28,651 nt of DNA from Promethearchaeia archaeon (GCA_029856295.1 JAHQWS010000239.1:1-28651), one strand, 5' to 3'; positions 15,397 to 24,967 are shown, counted from the first letter of the stretch. Numbers and translations are program-made. The notes: generated from the sequence alone by a model not told the origin.

Positions 15397-17091
15397 ATGA
15401 AAAATTATTCAGAATGGGAACCAATTATAGATTATGAAAATGATTCTCCGTGGGTAGAGCCAACTAGAGCATGGATAAAACACCGCACAGCTACAGTACC
15501 AAAAACAATAAAATTCGAACCAATTCCAATTCATGAATTTATAAAGCTATCTGCTAATAAATTTCCTAACAACGTTTGTGTCTTTCATAAACCAACAGAT
15601 AAAAAATACACTTATCGAGAATTGGTAAATTATGCGGATCGAATAGCAAATGCTTTACACCAATTAGGAATTGGAAAAGGAGATGCTGTAGGTATAATGT
15701 CAGGAAATTGTCCTGAATTTTTATTCTGTATCTTAGGAATATTGGAAACAGGAGCGGCTACAGTACCGATTAATCCACTTGTTAAAGAATCAGATGTAAC
15801 CCATATCGTGCGAGAAGCAGGTAATATTAAGGCTATTTTTACTACTAGAGCTAATTATAGAACTATAAAAAAAACAAGAAAACAAGTCGAAGTGGAAAAC
15901 GTAATAATAATTGCTTCAGAGGAGGGAAAACCTGATGCGATTACTCTTACAGAATTTATTAATGGGATTGCAGCTAAACCTCCAGTTGTTGATATAGATC
16001 CGGAAAATGATATTGCCGCTTTATTATTCACAGGTGGCACAACGGGATTACCTAAAGGGGTGATGTTAACACATACTAATTTAGTGGCTGATGCGCTTTG
16101 TACTATTTATAATTCAGATGAGCCCTTAGAGGAGTTAGAAGCACTTGCAGGTACGAGTGTAAATTTATCAATATTACCATTATGCCATACATTTGGGTTC
16201 ACGGTGGTTATTATCGCCATGCGCGCTGCCATGATGCTCGTAATGTTTGCCTCCTTTGATCCAGCTGAAGTTTTGGAAGCTATCGAATATTATAAAGTTT
16301 CTATGTTTGTAGGCGTACCTGTCATGTTTCAAATGGTAATCAATAGCCCCGAATTTACAGAACGAAATCTCTCGAGTTTAGAGAGTGCAGGCTGTGGTTC
16401 AGCTGCATTAGCTCCAGAACTCAATAAAAAATGGGAAAAAATCACAGGATTTAAGGTTGGACAAGGTTATGGTCTTACTGAATCATCACCCATTACCCAT
16501 ACGGCTGCTATCTGGTTACCAGAGATTAGACCAGCGAGTGTAGGAGTCCCTATAACCGATACCGATGCAAAAATCGTTAATCCTGATACTTTGGAGGAGC
16601 TTCCCCCTAATGAAGTAGGAGAGTTATTAATTCATGGTCCACAAGTAATGAAGGGATATTGGAAACACCCTGAGATAACGGAAAAAATCATAGTTAATGG
16701 TTGGCTAAGAACAGGTGATCTGGCGAGAATGGACGAAGACGGATATTTCTACATCGAGGGACGTACTAAGGATATGGTAAAATATAAAGGCTATAAAGTA
16801 ATGCCCAGAGAAGTTGAAGATAAATTAATGGAACATCCTGCAATCTTAGAAGCAGGCGTGGCAGGTATTCCTGACCCTAATATAGGAGAAACAATCAAAG
16901 CATGGGTTGTTCTTAAATCTGAGTACAGAGATAAAGGGATTACGGAACGTGAGATTATTGAATGGTCAAAAGAAAAACTAGCAGGTTATAAATATCCGCG
17001 TCATGTAGAAATTATAAAAGCATTACCACGAACAGCAGTTGGCAAAATTTTCAGAAGAAAATTAAGAGCCATGGAATTAGAAAAACAGTAG
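15397..17091 (+). CDS. Acyl-CoA synthetase (AMP-forming, long-chain type)
   Basis: It should activate a fatty or other carboxylic acid to its acyl-CoA with ATP. The 564-residue protein has the full ANL-superfamily set: P-loop-like TGGTTGLPKGVMLTH (about 212-226), GYGLTESSP (A5 motif), GWLRTGDLARMDEDGYF (A7), the hinge GRTKDMVKYKGYKV and the catalytic Lys in PRTAVGKIFRRKLR near the C-terminus. Length is normal. A GAGGA sequence 11 nt before the ATG is a good ribosome-binding site, which is rare in this window. Chain-length preference cannot be told. The gene stands alone, with a dyad element upstream. Confidence 0.93.
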   Translation: MKNYSEWEPIIDYENDSPWVEPTRAWIKHRTATVPKTIKFEPIPIHEFIKLSANKFPNNVCVFHKPTDKKYTYRELVNYADRIANALHQLGIGKGDAVGIMSGNCPEFLFCILGILETGAATVPINPLVKESDVTHIVREAGNIKAIFTTRANYRTIKKTRKQVEVENVIIIASEEGKPDAITLTEFINGIAAKPPVVDIDPENDIAALLFTGGTTGLPKGVMLTHTNLVADALCTIYNSDEPLEELEALAGTSVNLSILPLCHTFGFTVVIIAMRAAMMLVMFASFDPAEVLEAIEYYKVSMFVGVPVMFQMVINSPEFTERNLSSLESAGCGSAALAPELNKKWEKITGFKVGQGYGLTESSPITHTAAIWLPEIRPASVGVPITDTDAKIVNPDTLEELPPNEVGELLIHGPQVMKGYWKHPEITEKIIVNGWLRTGDLARMDEDGYFYIEGRTKDMVKYKGYKVMPREVEDKLMEHPAILEAGVAGIPDPNIGETIKAWVVLKSEYRDKGITEREIIEWSKEKLAGYKYPRHVEIIKALPRTAVGKIFRRKLRAMELEKQ

Positions 17092-17462
17092 GCTTAATTT
17101 TATTTTTTTTTCTTTTACTGTTATTATTTTCTATAAAAAACAATAAAGAACTTTATTTTTCTAAGTTTTTACAGATTTCCTTTATTTAATTTTTCGCATC
17201 AATCTTTTTATACTTCTAAATGTGTCTAGTATGACTGGTAAGAACTTTTTTAATGAAAATTTTCTCTAAACATCCAAATTCTTTGTCATTGAATCTAATC
17301 ACTATTTTGAATAGGTTTTAGAATTTCATGTTGTAAAGAAAATTGAGAGAATTTATTCTATGTATAAATATTTGAAATAATCTTGAGGTTAGTACCTATT
17401 TTTTATAAATACTATAATAAAATAATAAATTGTAGAAAATTAGAATTACTAATAATTTCTTA
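17092..17462. other. Gene-free 371-bp convergent intergenic region
   Basis: This lies between the convergent stops of the acyl-CoA ligase and FwdA genes. It contains T-rich tracts next to the ligase stop and otherwise AT-rich sequence. I see no open frame, tRNA, or clear repeat in it. The missing FwdC gene is not here. Confidence 0.6.
17097..17117 (+). terminator. T-rich terminator after the acyl-CoA ligase
   Basis: A T-rich tract with a long uninterrupted T run begins a few bases after the ligase stop codon, fitting intrinsic archaeal termination on the plus strand. Confidence 0.5.
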
Positions 17463-19139
17463 CTATGAAATGAGCTTTAAGTATTCATCAGCGATAGATA
17501 TTTTTAATGAATCATAAAATACTGAGCTAAATTTTCTATAAAAGTCTCGCTTACTGTTCATAATTAAATCCTTATCCGCTATTTCTACCTTTCCCTTTGA
17601 CCAAAATATTTTACCTTGATGGGTTAAATTAATTTTCTTATTCTGTTTAATTATTTCTCCAGATTTTATTACATACTCTATGTTGGATAAAGCGTTCTTT
17701 AAAATTTTATGATCTTTAGAAATATCGATGTCATTAATATTGAGATCTAAAATATTGATATCTGCATCTGCGCCTTCACTTAAAGAACCTTTTATATTTC
17801 CTAATCCTAACGATTTTGCCGGACTGGCCCGAGTTAAAATAATAAAATCATTAAATGTTAATGATTTATCGTTATCTTGTAGAGAGTTATTTGTTAAAAA
17901 TTCCTTATTCATTCCAGTCATAAACTCATCTCGCGCATCTTTGCTTACTAACCATGTGGCAATTTCTGGTACATTGTTGATATTAGCGTAGTTAGGATAA
18001 TTCACAGTGAATTGTAATTGCCATTTATTATCAACTTTAAGAGCTATATCAATCCCGTTTGCCCATAAAATGCAATCTTGAATATTTTTTTTATCAAAAT
18101 TTCTTAGTGTGGCAAATGTGTCACCCTCAGACTCAACTGCTGAGCTTATTAAAGTTCTATCACTCTCATCTCCATTATCTTTTAAAAGTGAGTTAATTAA
18201 TCTCCGATCTGATGTAATTAAAGGATTTATTTTATCAAATGCTAAAAACCCTAAGTCAACATCAATACTCTTATCTTCATTTAAGGAATTAATTAATTCA
18301 CTATTATTACCATCTATATTATAAGCAGAAGCATGAGCGATATGAAAGATTTGTGAGCGCTTTATTTCAGAATTTACTTGAGAATTGGGTTCTAAACCTA
18401 ATGATTTAATCTTGTTTAGAATTGTAAACAAATTATTTTTTGCTTTTATTAGTTCATATCCTTCTATATGGGCATGAATAGAATGAGGCATACCTAGATG
18501 CTCATTTACTTTTGTTAAATTTTCATACACATCTAACGCAGAAAAATTATATAATCTACCCTTAGAAGATACATCTTTTCTTAGAGCTTTAAAGTTCCAG
18601 CTCTCTGATTCAAATGGATTATAAACCTTAAAACCAAATCCCTTAGTCTTTGATAACAGGTCAGATAAAAATACAGCCATATTATCAATCTTTCCTCTCT
18701 GAAACTCTAATTCTAAGGGCCAGAGATTACTTACGTTCAATAACATTGCTTTATCTAAAACAGGCAAATTCTTGAAATTGAAAATTGTTTGCCTTGCTAA
18801 GGAGGGAAACACGTTTGCTTCTAGAATAAATGTGTAACCATTTGCTATGTAAGATCTGGCGATATATTCTAGGGTTAAACCTTTCCAAATTTCTTTAAAT
18901 TTATTGTTGTTAGCACCAATTAAACGAGCCCAATTTACCTGTTGTGAGGCAATATGAGTATGAATATCTAAAGCAGCAGGTATAGTAGTTTTATTCTTCG
19001 CATCAATACTTCTTACATCTTTTTCACTTGAAAATTTTTCTACGATTCTTCCATCCTGAATAAGGATATCTTTTACTTCTCCAGCAATCTTATTTAAAGG
19101 ATCAAAAACCAATCCATTTTTAATTATTGTTTTTTCCAT
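17463..19139 (-). CDS. fwdA: Formylmethanofuran dehydrogenase subunit A-like amidohydrolase
   Basis: In Fwd/Fmd, subunit A condenses formate with methanofuran at a dinuclear zinc site, after CO2 reduction in subunit B. The 558-residue protein has the metal ligands H60 and H62 (DIHTHIASQQVNW), the probable carboxylated K171 (GFKVYNPFESESW), HAH at 222-224 and H266/H269. The region that carries the catalytic Asp in methanogen FwdA (TTDxPN) reads FTVNYPN here, so N380 stands where Asp is expected. The protein is overall divergent from methanogen FwdA. It is the last gene of an Fe-S protein, FwdB, FwdD, FwdA operon, 18 nt after fwdD. It could be an altered or inactive formyltransferase partner. 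Confidence 0.85.
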   Translation of the reverse strand: MEKTIIKNGLVFDPLNKIAGEVKDILIQDGRIVEKFSSEKDVRSIDAKNKTTIPAALDIHTHIASQQVNWARLIGANNNKFKEIWKGLTLEYIARSYIANGYTFILEANVFPSLARQTIFNFKNLPVLDKAMLLNVSNLWPLELEFQRGKIDNMAVFLSDLLSKTKGFGFKVYNPFESESWNFKALRKDVSSKGRLYNFSALDVYENLTKVNEHLGMPHSIHAHIEGYELIKAKNNLFTILNKIKSLGLEPNSQVNSEIKRSQIFHIAHASAYNIDGNNSELINSLNEDKSIDVDLGFLAFDKINPLITSDRRLINSLLKDNGDESDRTLISSAVESEGDTFATLRNFDKKNIQDCILWANGIDIALKVDNKWQLQFTVNYPNYANINNVPEIATWLVSKDARDEFMTGMNKEFLTNNSLQDNDKSLTFNDFIILTRASPAKSLGLGNIKGSLSEGADADINILDLNINDIDISKDHKILKNALSNIEYVIKSGEIIKQNKKINLTHQGKIFWSKGKVEIADKDLIMNSKRDFYRKFSSVFYDSLKISIADEYLKLIS

Positions 19140-19157
19140 ATTTCCAGCTCCATAAGA

Positions 19158-19532
19158 TCAATTACTTTTTATTGAGTTTATTATTTGATTGAAGCTAGTT
19201 ATTGGATCTCTTGAGGCCTCTACATTTACAGTAATATTTTTGTAAATTATTTCATTCTTTTCAAAACTAGTGAGTTGATTAGCCCAAATTGAGACGGGCA
19301 TAAGAATTGTACCTTGCGGGACACCTTCATCCTCCTTAATTCCAACTATAATTTGCCCATTTTTGTTAGAAACTGTCAGGTGTAGACTTCGGGTTAAATT
19401 TAATTTCTTAAAATCTTTTGGATTAAGTATTCCGATCGGAAGGTGTTCTTCCAAAGATTTTTCATCTCCTAATGAATGTTCCCGAGCTTGGTCATGATCA
19501 ACCATTCTCATAGTATTTAATATCATTTCCAT
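19158..19532 (-). CDS. fwdD: Formylmethanofuran dehydrogenase subunit D-like
   Basis: FwdD completes binding of the tungsto- or molybdopterin guanine dinucleotide cofactor beside FwdB. The 124-residue protein matches the molybdopterin-dinucleotide-binding domain: VDHDQAREHSLGDEKS (12-27), ILNPKDFKKLNL, then a beta-rich core with GTILMPVSIWANQLTS (75-90), where family members have PxGxWAN. Size is normal for FwdD (about 130). It lies 15 nt after fwdB and 18 nt before fwdA, so the three genes are surely co-transcribed. Confidence 0.88.
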   Translation of the reverse strand: MEMILNTMRMVDHDQAREHSLGDEKSLEEHLPIGILNPKDFKKLNLTRSLHLTVSNKNGQIIVGIKEDEGVPQGTILMPVSIWANQLTSFEKNEIIYKNITVNVEASRDPITSFNQIINSIKSN

Positions 19533-19547
19533 TATGCAAACACCAAC

Positions 19548-20846
19548 TCAACTTTTATTAATTTTATCTATTATTTTGGTTAATAACTCCTCGTCAGAAG
19601 GGATATTACTTGGAGGATTAAGAATTGTTTTTAATTCAATTGGAACTTGATCAAGCCTATAAGCTGTACCTGGTACTTCAATCCCAGTAATTGCAGATGG
19701 TAAAACGATGTCGGCAATGGAAGTTGTTGCTGATTTTTTATTATCCACTACAATTATAGGTTTTGTTGCTAATTTTTGACTTAAGCTGAGAGGTAGATGA
19801 GAAATCGGATCGGTACCTACGATAATTGAACAACCAAAGTCTTCATTATCTATTTTTGAGACTATATTATCATCGGTATCAATTAGTTGATGTTTGTCAA
19901 ATTGTAAACCACCATTTTTACCACAAGTTGATAAAGCTACATGATCGAATCCCGCCATATTAAAATGCCCTCCCATCATTATTAAAGATATCCGTCCCTT
20001 TTCTTGTTTAGTATTTATCATTTGCACTAATTCTAATAATTCGCCAACTAAATTAGATTCTGACTGAGGCCTTAAAACCCCTTGACCTATAAATATAACC
20101 CCATTCTCTGCTTCTGATAAATTGAGTATTAATCTTTTTAGATCATCCCTATCAAGACCAGCAACTCCTTCAGAAGATATACTATCAGCTACACAACATT
20201 CTTCTTTTAAGACACGAATCAATTCTAAATCTTTATTGGGCTGGATTTGTAAGGCTATATCTCGAACTCCCATGACATTAAAAGATGCGACTTTAACGGG
20301 GTCGATAATTATCAGAGTCCTTATCTCACGTCCCGTCATTCGAAATTTCCCTCTTGAAAATAGGATTTTATTTAACAAACGAGGGATTGACTCTGCAGCA
20401 TTAGCACCCCATAAAACAATTAAATCTGCCTTATTAATTATTTCAGTAATAGTCGTTAAGGTTATTCCCGTATTTTTAGCAATATTTAAGACTTTTCCTT
20501 GACAAATCGAGGAATTGGAATCAATAAAACCGTCAACAACCTTTGCTAATTCAATTCCTTTTAATTGAGCCTCACATGACACGTTAGAAAAACCATATAA
20601 TAATGGCTTGGAAGAACTTTTGATAATTTCGCTGGTTTTTTCTAAAGCATCCTCCCAAGAACATTTTTCTAATACTCCATTCTTTTTTATCATTGGACTT
20701 AAAATCCGATTGCTTGAAGAAAGTTGATCGAATCTCTCTTTACCTTTCAAGCAAGCTCCAATAACTTCATCTATAAATAAGCCATCGCTCCTAACTATAA
20801 TATCATCACAAAGGAGGGAGCATCCCGTGCATGGAATTCTTTTCAT
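19548..20846 (-). CDS. fwdB: Formylmethanofuran dehydrogenase subunit B-like
   Basis: FwdB is the tungsten or molybdenum subunit that reduces CO2 to formate with low-potential electrons. The 432-residue protein has the N-terminal 4Fe-4S motif C6-x2-C9-x3-C13 with C32 (PCTGCSLLCDD, GACLKGKERF). C115 in SSICQGKV is the likely metal-coordinating Cys, so this is a Cys rather than Sec form. The pterin-binding core includes DLIVLWGANAAESIP and MMGGHFNMAGFDH. Size is usual for FwdB. It lies between the Fe-S gene upstream and fwdD downstream. Metal choice cannot be told from the sequence. Confidence 0.92.
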   Translation of the reverse strand: MKRIPCTGCSLLCDDIIVRSDGLFIDEVIGACLKGKERFDQLSSSNRILSPMIKKNGVLEKCSWEDALEKTSEIIKSSSKPLLYGFSNVSCEAQLKGIELAKVVDGFIDSNSSICQGKVLNIAKNTGITLTTITEIINKADLIVLWGANAAESIPRLLNKILFSRGKFRMTGREIRTLIIIDPVKVASFNVMGVRDIALQIQPNKDLELIRVLKEECCVADSISSEGVAGLDRDDLKRLILNLSEAENGVIFIGQGVLRPQSESNLVGELLELVQMINTKQEKGRISLIMMGGHFNMAGFDHVALSTCGKNGGLQFDKHQLIDTDDNIVSKIDNEDFGCSIIVGTDPISHLPLSLSQKLATKPIIVVDNKKSATTSIADIVLPSAITGIEVPGTAYRLDQVPIELKTILNPPSNIPSDEELLTKIIDKINKS

Positions 20847-20888
20847 TACAAAATCTCCAAAAGTTAATATTTAATTCTTAGGTTTTTT

Positions 20889-21383
20889 TTAAACATAATC
20901 TATCTTAATAGCTTTTCGAGGGCAGTATGTTTCGCAAACTCGACATTCCCGTTCTCTGCCCTGTGCCTCAAGACGACGACAATACTCTAAATTTAAAAGC
21001 TCGCATTTACCTCCTTTCACTTGGAATAATTGATGCTTCTCAGGAGGATAATCAGGGGCTTTTCCACTTAAGGTAGGAGGACAATACCTAGCATTTACTG
21101 GACAAACCGTAACACAGATGCCGCATCCATCACATAAATCATCATCAACATCAATTTTAAGTTCTTTTTTCTGGCCTTCTTCAGCACCTAACAGTTCCTT
21201 TAAGGTATCATATTGCTTTTTATACTTTGGTTCTAATAGGGGGGGGCAGTCATCAATTTTTACTTTCCCCTGTAATAAATCTAAGGCAAAGGCCATACAT
21301 GTGGGCTTACCACATTTCTTACAATTAGTCTTAGGTAAGAATTTATAAAGCTCCATAAAATTAGAAACGGGAATTGTTATCAC
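20889..21383 (-). CDS. Fe-S protein with CoFeSP-type and ferredoxin-type clusters, fwd operon
   Basis: This likely carries electrons to FwdB. The GTG at 21383 is preferred over a TTG one codon earlier, giving 164 residues. The N-terminal domain FLPKTNCKKCGKPTCMAFA, with a further Cys 17 residues on, matches the 4Fe-4S domain of corrinoid Fe-S protein subunits. A ferredoxin motif CDGCGICVTVCP follows, then a half motif CRVCETYCP that lacks the first Cys of the usual four; other cysteines (for example in CRRLEA) could replace it. Family relatives sit beside fwd genes in archaea, sometimes labelled FwdG-like. It is the first gene of the operon, 42 nt before fwdB, and diverges from the AlaX gene. 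Confidence 0.75.
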   Translation of the reverse strand: MITIPVSNFMELYKFLPKTNCKKCGKPTCMAFALDLLQGKVKIDDCPPLLEPKYKKQYDTLKELLGAEEGQKKELKIDVDDDLCDGCGICVTVCPVNARYCPPTLSGKAPDYPPEKHQLFQVKGGKCELLNLEYCRRLEAQGRERECRVCETYCPRKAIKIDYV

Positions 21384-21567
21384 CAAAATTTATTAATTTT
21401 CTGTTCTTTCCAGTTAAACTATGTTTAAAATATAATTAATTTCTTTAGTTTATGTATTATAAATTATTGTTTACTTTATACGTTTTTTATAAATGTGAGG
21501 ATTTAATAAAATTAATGAAGTGGAAATCAAGTAAAATTTTTAACACAAAATTCGTTCTTTTTTCACT

Positions 21568-22275
21568 ATGACCAAAGCTTTGTATATGAATGATTCCTAT
21601 TTAAAAGAATGGACCGCAAAGGTTATTAGTGTTAAGGATGACAAATACATCGGGTTAGATAAAACAGCGTTTTATCCGAAGGGAGGAGGTCAACCCTGGG
21701 ATGAGGGATTTATTATTAAAAATGGTCAGAAATTTAAAGTAATATATGTTGGCAAATTTTCAGGTCAAATTAGTCATGAGGTTGATAAACCTGGCTTAAG
21801 TGAAGGTGGTGAGGTCTCTTGTAAGTTAGATTGGAAGAGGAGATACACCTTCATGAGATATCATACTGCTTGTCATTTGATTTCAAATGTGCTATATACT
21901 AGAGCCGACGCGAAAATTACCGGCAATCAAATAGAAATGGATAAAACCAGAATGGATTTTTCCATGAAAGATTACTCTCCTGAAAAATTAAAGGCTTATG
22001 TTGATGAAGCAAATAATATTATTAAAAATGATTTGCCTATCTCTGTTGATTATATGTCTAGAGAAGAGGTTTTACAAAATCCTGAAGTTGCCCGTTTGGC
22101 AAAAGGACTCCCTGACGTGAAAGAATTTCGAATTGTGAAGATTGGAGAAATAGATAAACAAGTTGACGGGGGAACATATATCAATCATTTAAAAGAAATT
22201 AGTAAGATTGAAGTTATCAAAACGGTAAATAAAGGAAAAAATAATAGAAGAATGTACTTTATTCTTAAAGAATGA
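21568..22275 (+). CDS. AlaX-type alanyl-tRNA editing protein
   Basis: AlaX proteins hydrolyse mischarged Ser- or Gly-tRNA(Ala) in trans. The 235-residue protein has the N-terminal beta-barrel of AlaX-M/AlaRS editing domains (TAFYPKGGGQPWDEG, 33-47) and the zinc motif half H99-x3-H103 (RYHTACHL). The second half, usually C-G-G-T-H, is D200-G-G-T-Y204 here, so one or both of its zinc ligands seem changed; H207 lies three residues on. The length fits AlaX-M. It diverges from the Fe-S/fwd operon by about 180 bp. Editing activity is probable but the altered site makes it uncertain. Confidence 0.82.
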   Translation: MTKALYMNDSYLKEWTAKVISVKDDKYIGLDKTAFYPKGGGQPWDEGFIIKNGQKFKVIYVGKFSGQISHEVDKPGLSEGGEVSCKLDWKRRYTFMRYHTACHLISNVLYTRADAKITGNQIEMDKTRMDFSMKDYSPEKLKAYVDEANNIIKNDLPISVDYMSREEVLQNPEVARLAKGLPDVKEFRIVKIGEIDKQVDGGTYINHLKEISKIEVIKTVNKGKNNRRMYFILKE

Positions 22276-22397
22276 TATTATTTACAAAGTATACTATGAT
22301 TCAGAAATACCTTTTTTAATCACTTAAATCAAATAGTAATTAACAAAATATTATTATAATGAAACGAGAATTTTTATACTCTAAAATTCAAAATTAG

Positions 22398-23816
22398 ATG
22401 AGTGAGATTTTAAACATGAGTGATCGTGAGGAAACATCTGAAAAGAAGCATGGTTTCTTGGAAATTAATTCTTACAGCATATCTCAGGGTCTAATCAATT
22501 TTAATATCGGTGCATTTGGTGCTTATGTATTCTTTTTTTATGAGACAGAGGTATTACTCAATGTGGTATTATTGGCATTAGCAATGAGTATATATGCTGC
22601 TTGGGACGCCATCAACGATCCATGGATGGGAAATTTAACAGATCGTCCATTTAAATTCACCGAAAAATGGGGGCGCCGTTTTCCATGGGTAGCCATTGGA
22701 GTATTTCCATGGGCAATTCTTTATATTTTCATTTTTACCACTCCTGACGTAGATTCAAATACAGGCGGATGGATAATTTTTGCTTATCTTTTAATTATCC
22801 TTATTGCATATGATATATTTTTTACTATATGGAATATCAATTCAGAAGCATTAATGCCGTTTAAATTTCGAGATTTTAATGAAAGAAGAAAAGTATCCGG
22901 TATCAAAGCTATCTGGGGGATTATCGGGTTGGTCCTTGGGATTGCAGTTCCCCCTCTATTTGTCGAATATGGTGATAAGGCCAGCTATATAACACAAGCT
23001 ATTGTTTTAGCTATAATCGTAGTTATTCTTGGAGCTTTAATGCTTCCCGGGCATCGGGAAGACAAATCATTAATAGCCCAATATTTAGAATCTGCAAAAG
23101 AACACAGAAAAGATGTAAGCTTTTTTAAAGCTTTAACTGAAGCATTAAAGAAAAAGAATTTTCTTATAATGATTACTCTTCATTTTCTATATAGCATTTT
23201 AACAGGGTTATTGATTGCATCAGGAAATTATATTTTAAGATATAATCTTAAAGAAGATCCTTCAGCATTTTTACTTGTAATGGGCGCATATTTAATTGTT
23301 AGTTTAATAACTATTCCAATATGGATAAAAGTAGCTCAAAAAGTAAACAACAATAAAAAAATGATAACAATTGGTTCTGTATTTATGGGTTTGATGACTT
23401 TATTAATAATGTTTGTTGATTCGCTTATAATTTTAATTATTGTCGTCGCTTTAATAGGATTAGGAGGAGGCATTTTTTTTGTTATGCAGGATGTTATAAA
23501 CGCTGATGTAATCGATGAAGCCGTTGTTTTAGATGGTGAACGACGAGAAGGAACATATTTCGGAATCAAATTTTTTATTGGACGTTTTTCAAATGTTTTT
23601 GTATTTGTTACGATAGCCGTAGTTCATATTGCTACAGGTTTTAATCCCCTTCTCGAAAATCAGACCCCTCTGGCTTTATTAGGAATAAAAGTGCATATGT
23701 CATTAATTCCGGGAATAGCTCTTTTAATAGGAGCATTTATTTTCTGGAAATGGTTTGATCTTACAGCAGAGCGACTGGATGAGATTCAAGCTAAGATTAA
23801 AGAACTTAAATTCTAA
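22398..23816 (+). CDS. GPH-family (MelB-like) sugar:cation symporter
   Basis: The 472-residue protein has about twelve membrane segments and the GPH-family loops AINDPWMGNLTDR (71-83) and WGRRFPW (91-97), typical of MelB/XylP relatives in the MFS superfamily. A second part carries FERRKVSGIK-like and LDGERREGTYFGIKFF motifs that also mark this family. An alternative ATG six codons in (22416) is possible. Substrate unknown; sugars or glycosides are usual, but many archaeal members are uncharacterised. Confidence 0.85.
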   Translation: MSEILNMSDREETSEKKHGFLEINSYSISQGLINFNIGAFGAYVFFFYETEVLLNVVLLALAMSIYAAWDAINDPWMGNLTDRPFKFTEKWGRRFPWVAIGVFPWAILYIFIFTTPDVDSNTGGWIIFAYLLIILIAYDIFFTIWNINSEALMPFKFRDFNERRKVSGIKAIWGIIGLVLGIAVPPLFVEYGDKASYITQAIVLAIIVVILGALMLPGHREDKSLIAQYLESAKEHRKDVSFFKALTEALKKKNFLIMITLHFLYSILTGLLIASGNYILRYNLKEDPSAFLLVMGAYLIVSLITIPIWIKVAQKVNNNKKMITIGSVFMGLMTLLIMFVDSLIILIIVVALIGLGGGIFFVMQDVINADVIDEAVVLDGERREGTYFGIKFFIGRFSNVFVFVTIAVVHIATGFNPLLENQTPLALLGIKVHMSLIPGIALLIGAFIFWKWFDLTAERLDEIQAKIKELKF

Positions 23817-23828
23817 GTAAATTATTAA

Positions 23829-23843
23829 TTTTCTTTTTTTTTT
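23829..23843 (+). terminator. T-rich terminator after the GPH transporter
   Basis: A long T tract (over ten consecutive T after TTTTC) lies just beyond the stop codon, a typical archaeal termination signal on the plus strand. Confidence 0.5.
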
Positions 23844-24029
23844 ATTCTTGTGGTAGAATAATAATTCTATAATATTTTAACCCGAATTGAAATAAATTAA
23901 TAACCAAAATTTATAAAAAATTCATAAATAATAAACGAAATAGTTATTTTGAGAAAATCTATTTATTATATAGTATAAATTAAGAGCAATAATATAAAAA
24001 AAACTACAAATTAAGGTGGATTTAATACT

Positions 24030-24881
24030 ATGGAAAACGAAAAAGTTACGGAAGATGCTGTAAAAGAATCAATGATGGATGAAAGAGTATTGAGCATCAA
24101 AAAGAATATGGCAAAAATAAAACATAAGATCGTTGTTATTTCTGGTAAAGGCGGAGTTGGAAAAACTACCGTAGCAGTTAATCTTGCCATAAGTTTAGCG
24201 AGTGTTGGCTTACGTGTTGGAATATTGGATGTGGATATTACTGGTCCAAATGTAGCTAAAATGCTCGGAATAAGTCCCGAATTAAAACCAAGAGTTGATC
24301 CAGAAGCAAAAAAGTTTTATCCAATTACAGGTCCTTTAAATGTTAAAGTAATGAGCATGGCTTTTCTTACCATAAATCCAGATGAACCTGTCATATGGAG
24401 GGGTCCTATGAAAATGGGCGCTGTACGCCAATTTTTAGGAGATGCCATATGGGATGAGCTTGATTATCTCGTGTGTGATTTACCACCAGGAACTTCGGAT
24501 GAAACTTTAGACATTCTCCAACTTATTCCTGATGAGAATATAGTTGTTGTCTCAACACCTCAGGAAGTTGCTATAATGGATGCTCGCAAAACAATAAAAA
24601 TGTCAATAGTAATGGAAAGAAAAGTTCTTGGAATAATTGAAAATATGAGTGGATTTAAATGTACACATTGTGGCAAATATATCGATCTTTATCCTCCAGG
24701 TGGTGGGGAAAAAGCTGCTAAAGATTTTAACATTGAATTACTCGGAAAAATACCCTTTGAGATGGAAGTTGGGCAGCAAGGAGATCAAGGCTTACCATTC
24801 GTACTCAAATACCCCGATTCAGAGAGTGCCAAGGCATTTAAGGAAATTGTAAAGAAAATTAGAGAACATTTGGAGAAATAA
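24030..24881 (+). CDS. Mrp/NBP35-family Fe-S cluster carrier ATPase
   Basis: The 283-residue protein has the deviant Walker A GKGGVGKTT (39-47), Walker B-like ILDVDITGPN (65-74), switch motif CDLPPGTSDE (149-158) and the Fe-S-binding pair C211-x2-C214 (KCTHCGKYID), all hallmarks of Mrp/ApbC/Nbp35 proteins that hold and deliver 4Fe-4S clusters. AGGTGG (24015-24020), 9 nt before the ATG, is a good ribosome-binding site. It fits a cell rich in Fe-S enzymes such as Fwd. It is not the Fe-S-free MinD type because the CxxC is present. Confidence 0.92.
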   Translation: MENEKVTEDAVKESMMDERVLSIKKNMAKIKHKIVVISGKGGVGKTTVAVNLAISLASVGLRVGILDVDITGPNVAKMLGISPELKPRVDPEAKKFYPITGPLNVKVMSMAFLTINPDEPVIWRGPMKMGAVRQFLGDAIWDELDYLVCDLPPGTSDETLDILQLIPDENIVVVSTPQEVAIMDARKTIKMSIVMERKVLGIIENMSGFKCTHCGKYIDLYPPGGGEKAAKDFNIELLGKIPFEMEVGQQGDQGLPFVLKYPDSESAKAFKEIVKKIREHLEK

Positions 24882-24886
24882 CTACA

Positions 24887-24902
24887 TTTTTTTTTAATTT
24901 TT
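24887..24902 (+). terminator. T9 tract after the Mrp gene
   Basis: Nine consecutive T followed by AATTTT begin six bases after the Mrp stop codon. This fits plus-strand termination before the next gene at 24968. Confidence 0.4.
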
Positions 24903-24967
24903 AAGGATATTGAAGATCGATTCTTTTTCTTCTTGCATAACTGATTGATCAAATTATATTCTTTTAA

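Noticed and set aside
17092..17462. Possible hidden RNA gene in the gap
   Set aside because: I found no tRNA-like cloverleaf or GC-rich island; the region is uniformly AT-rich.
24030..24881. MinD/ParA partition ATPase
   Set aside because: The C-x2-C pair and CDLPPGTSDE motif identify an Mrp/NBP35 protein.
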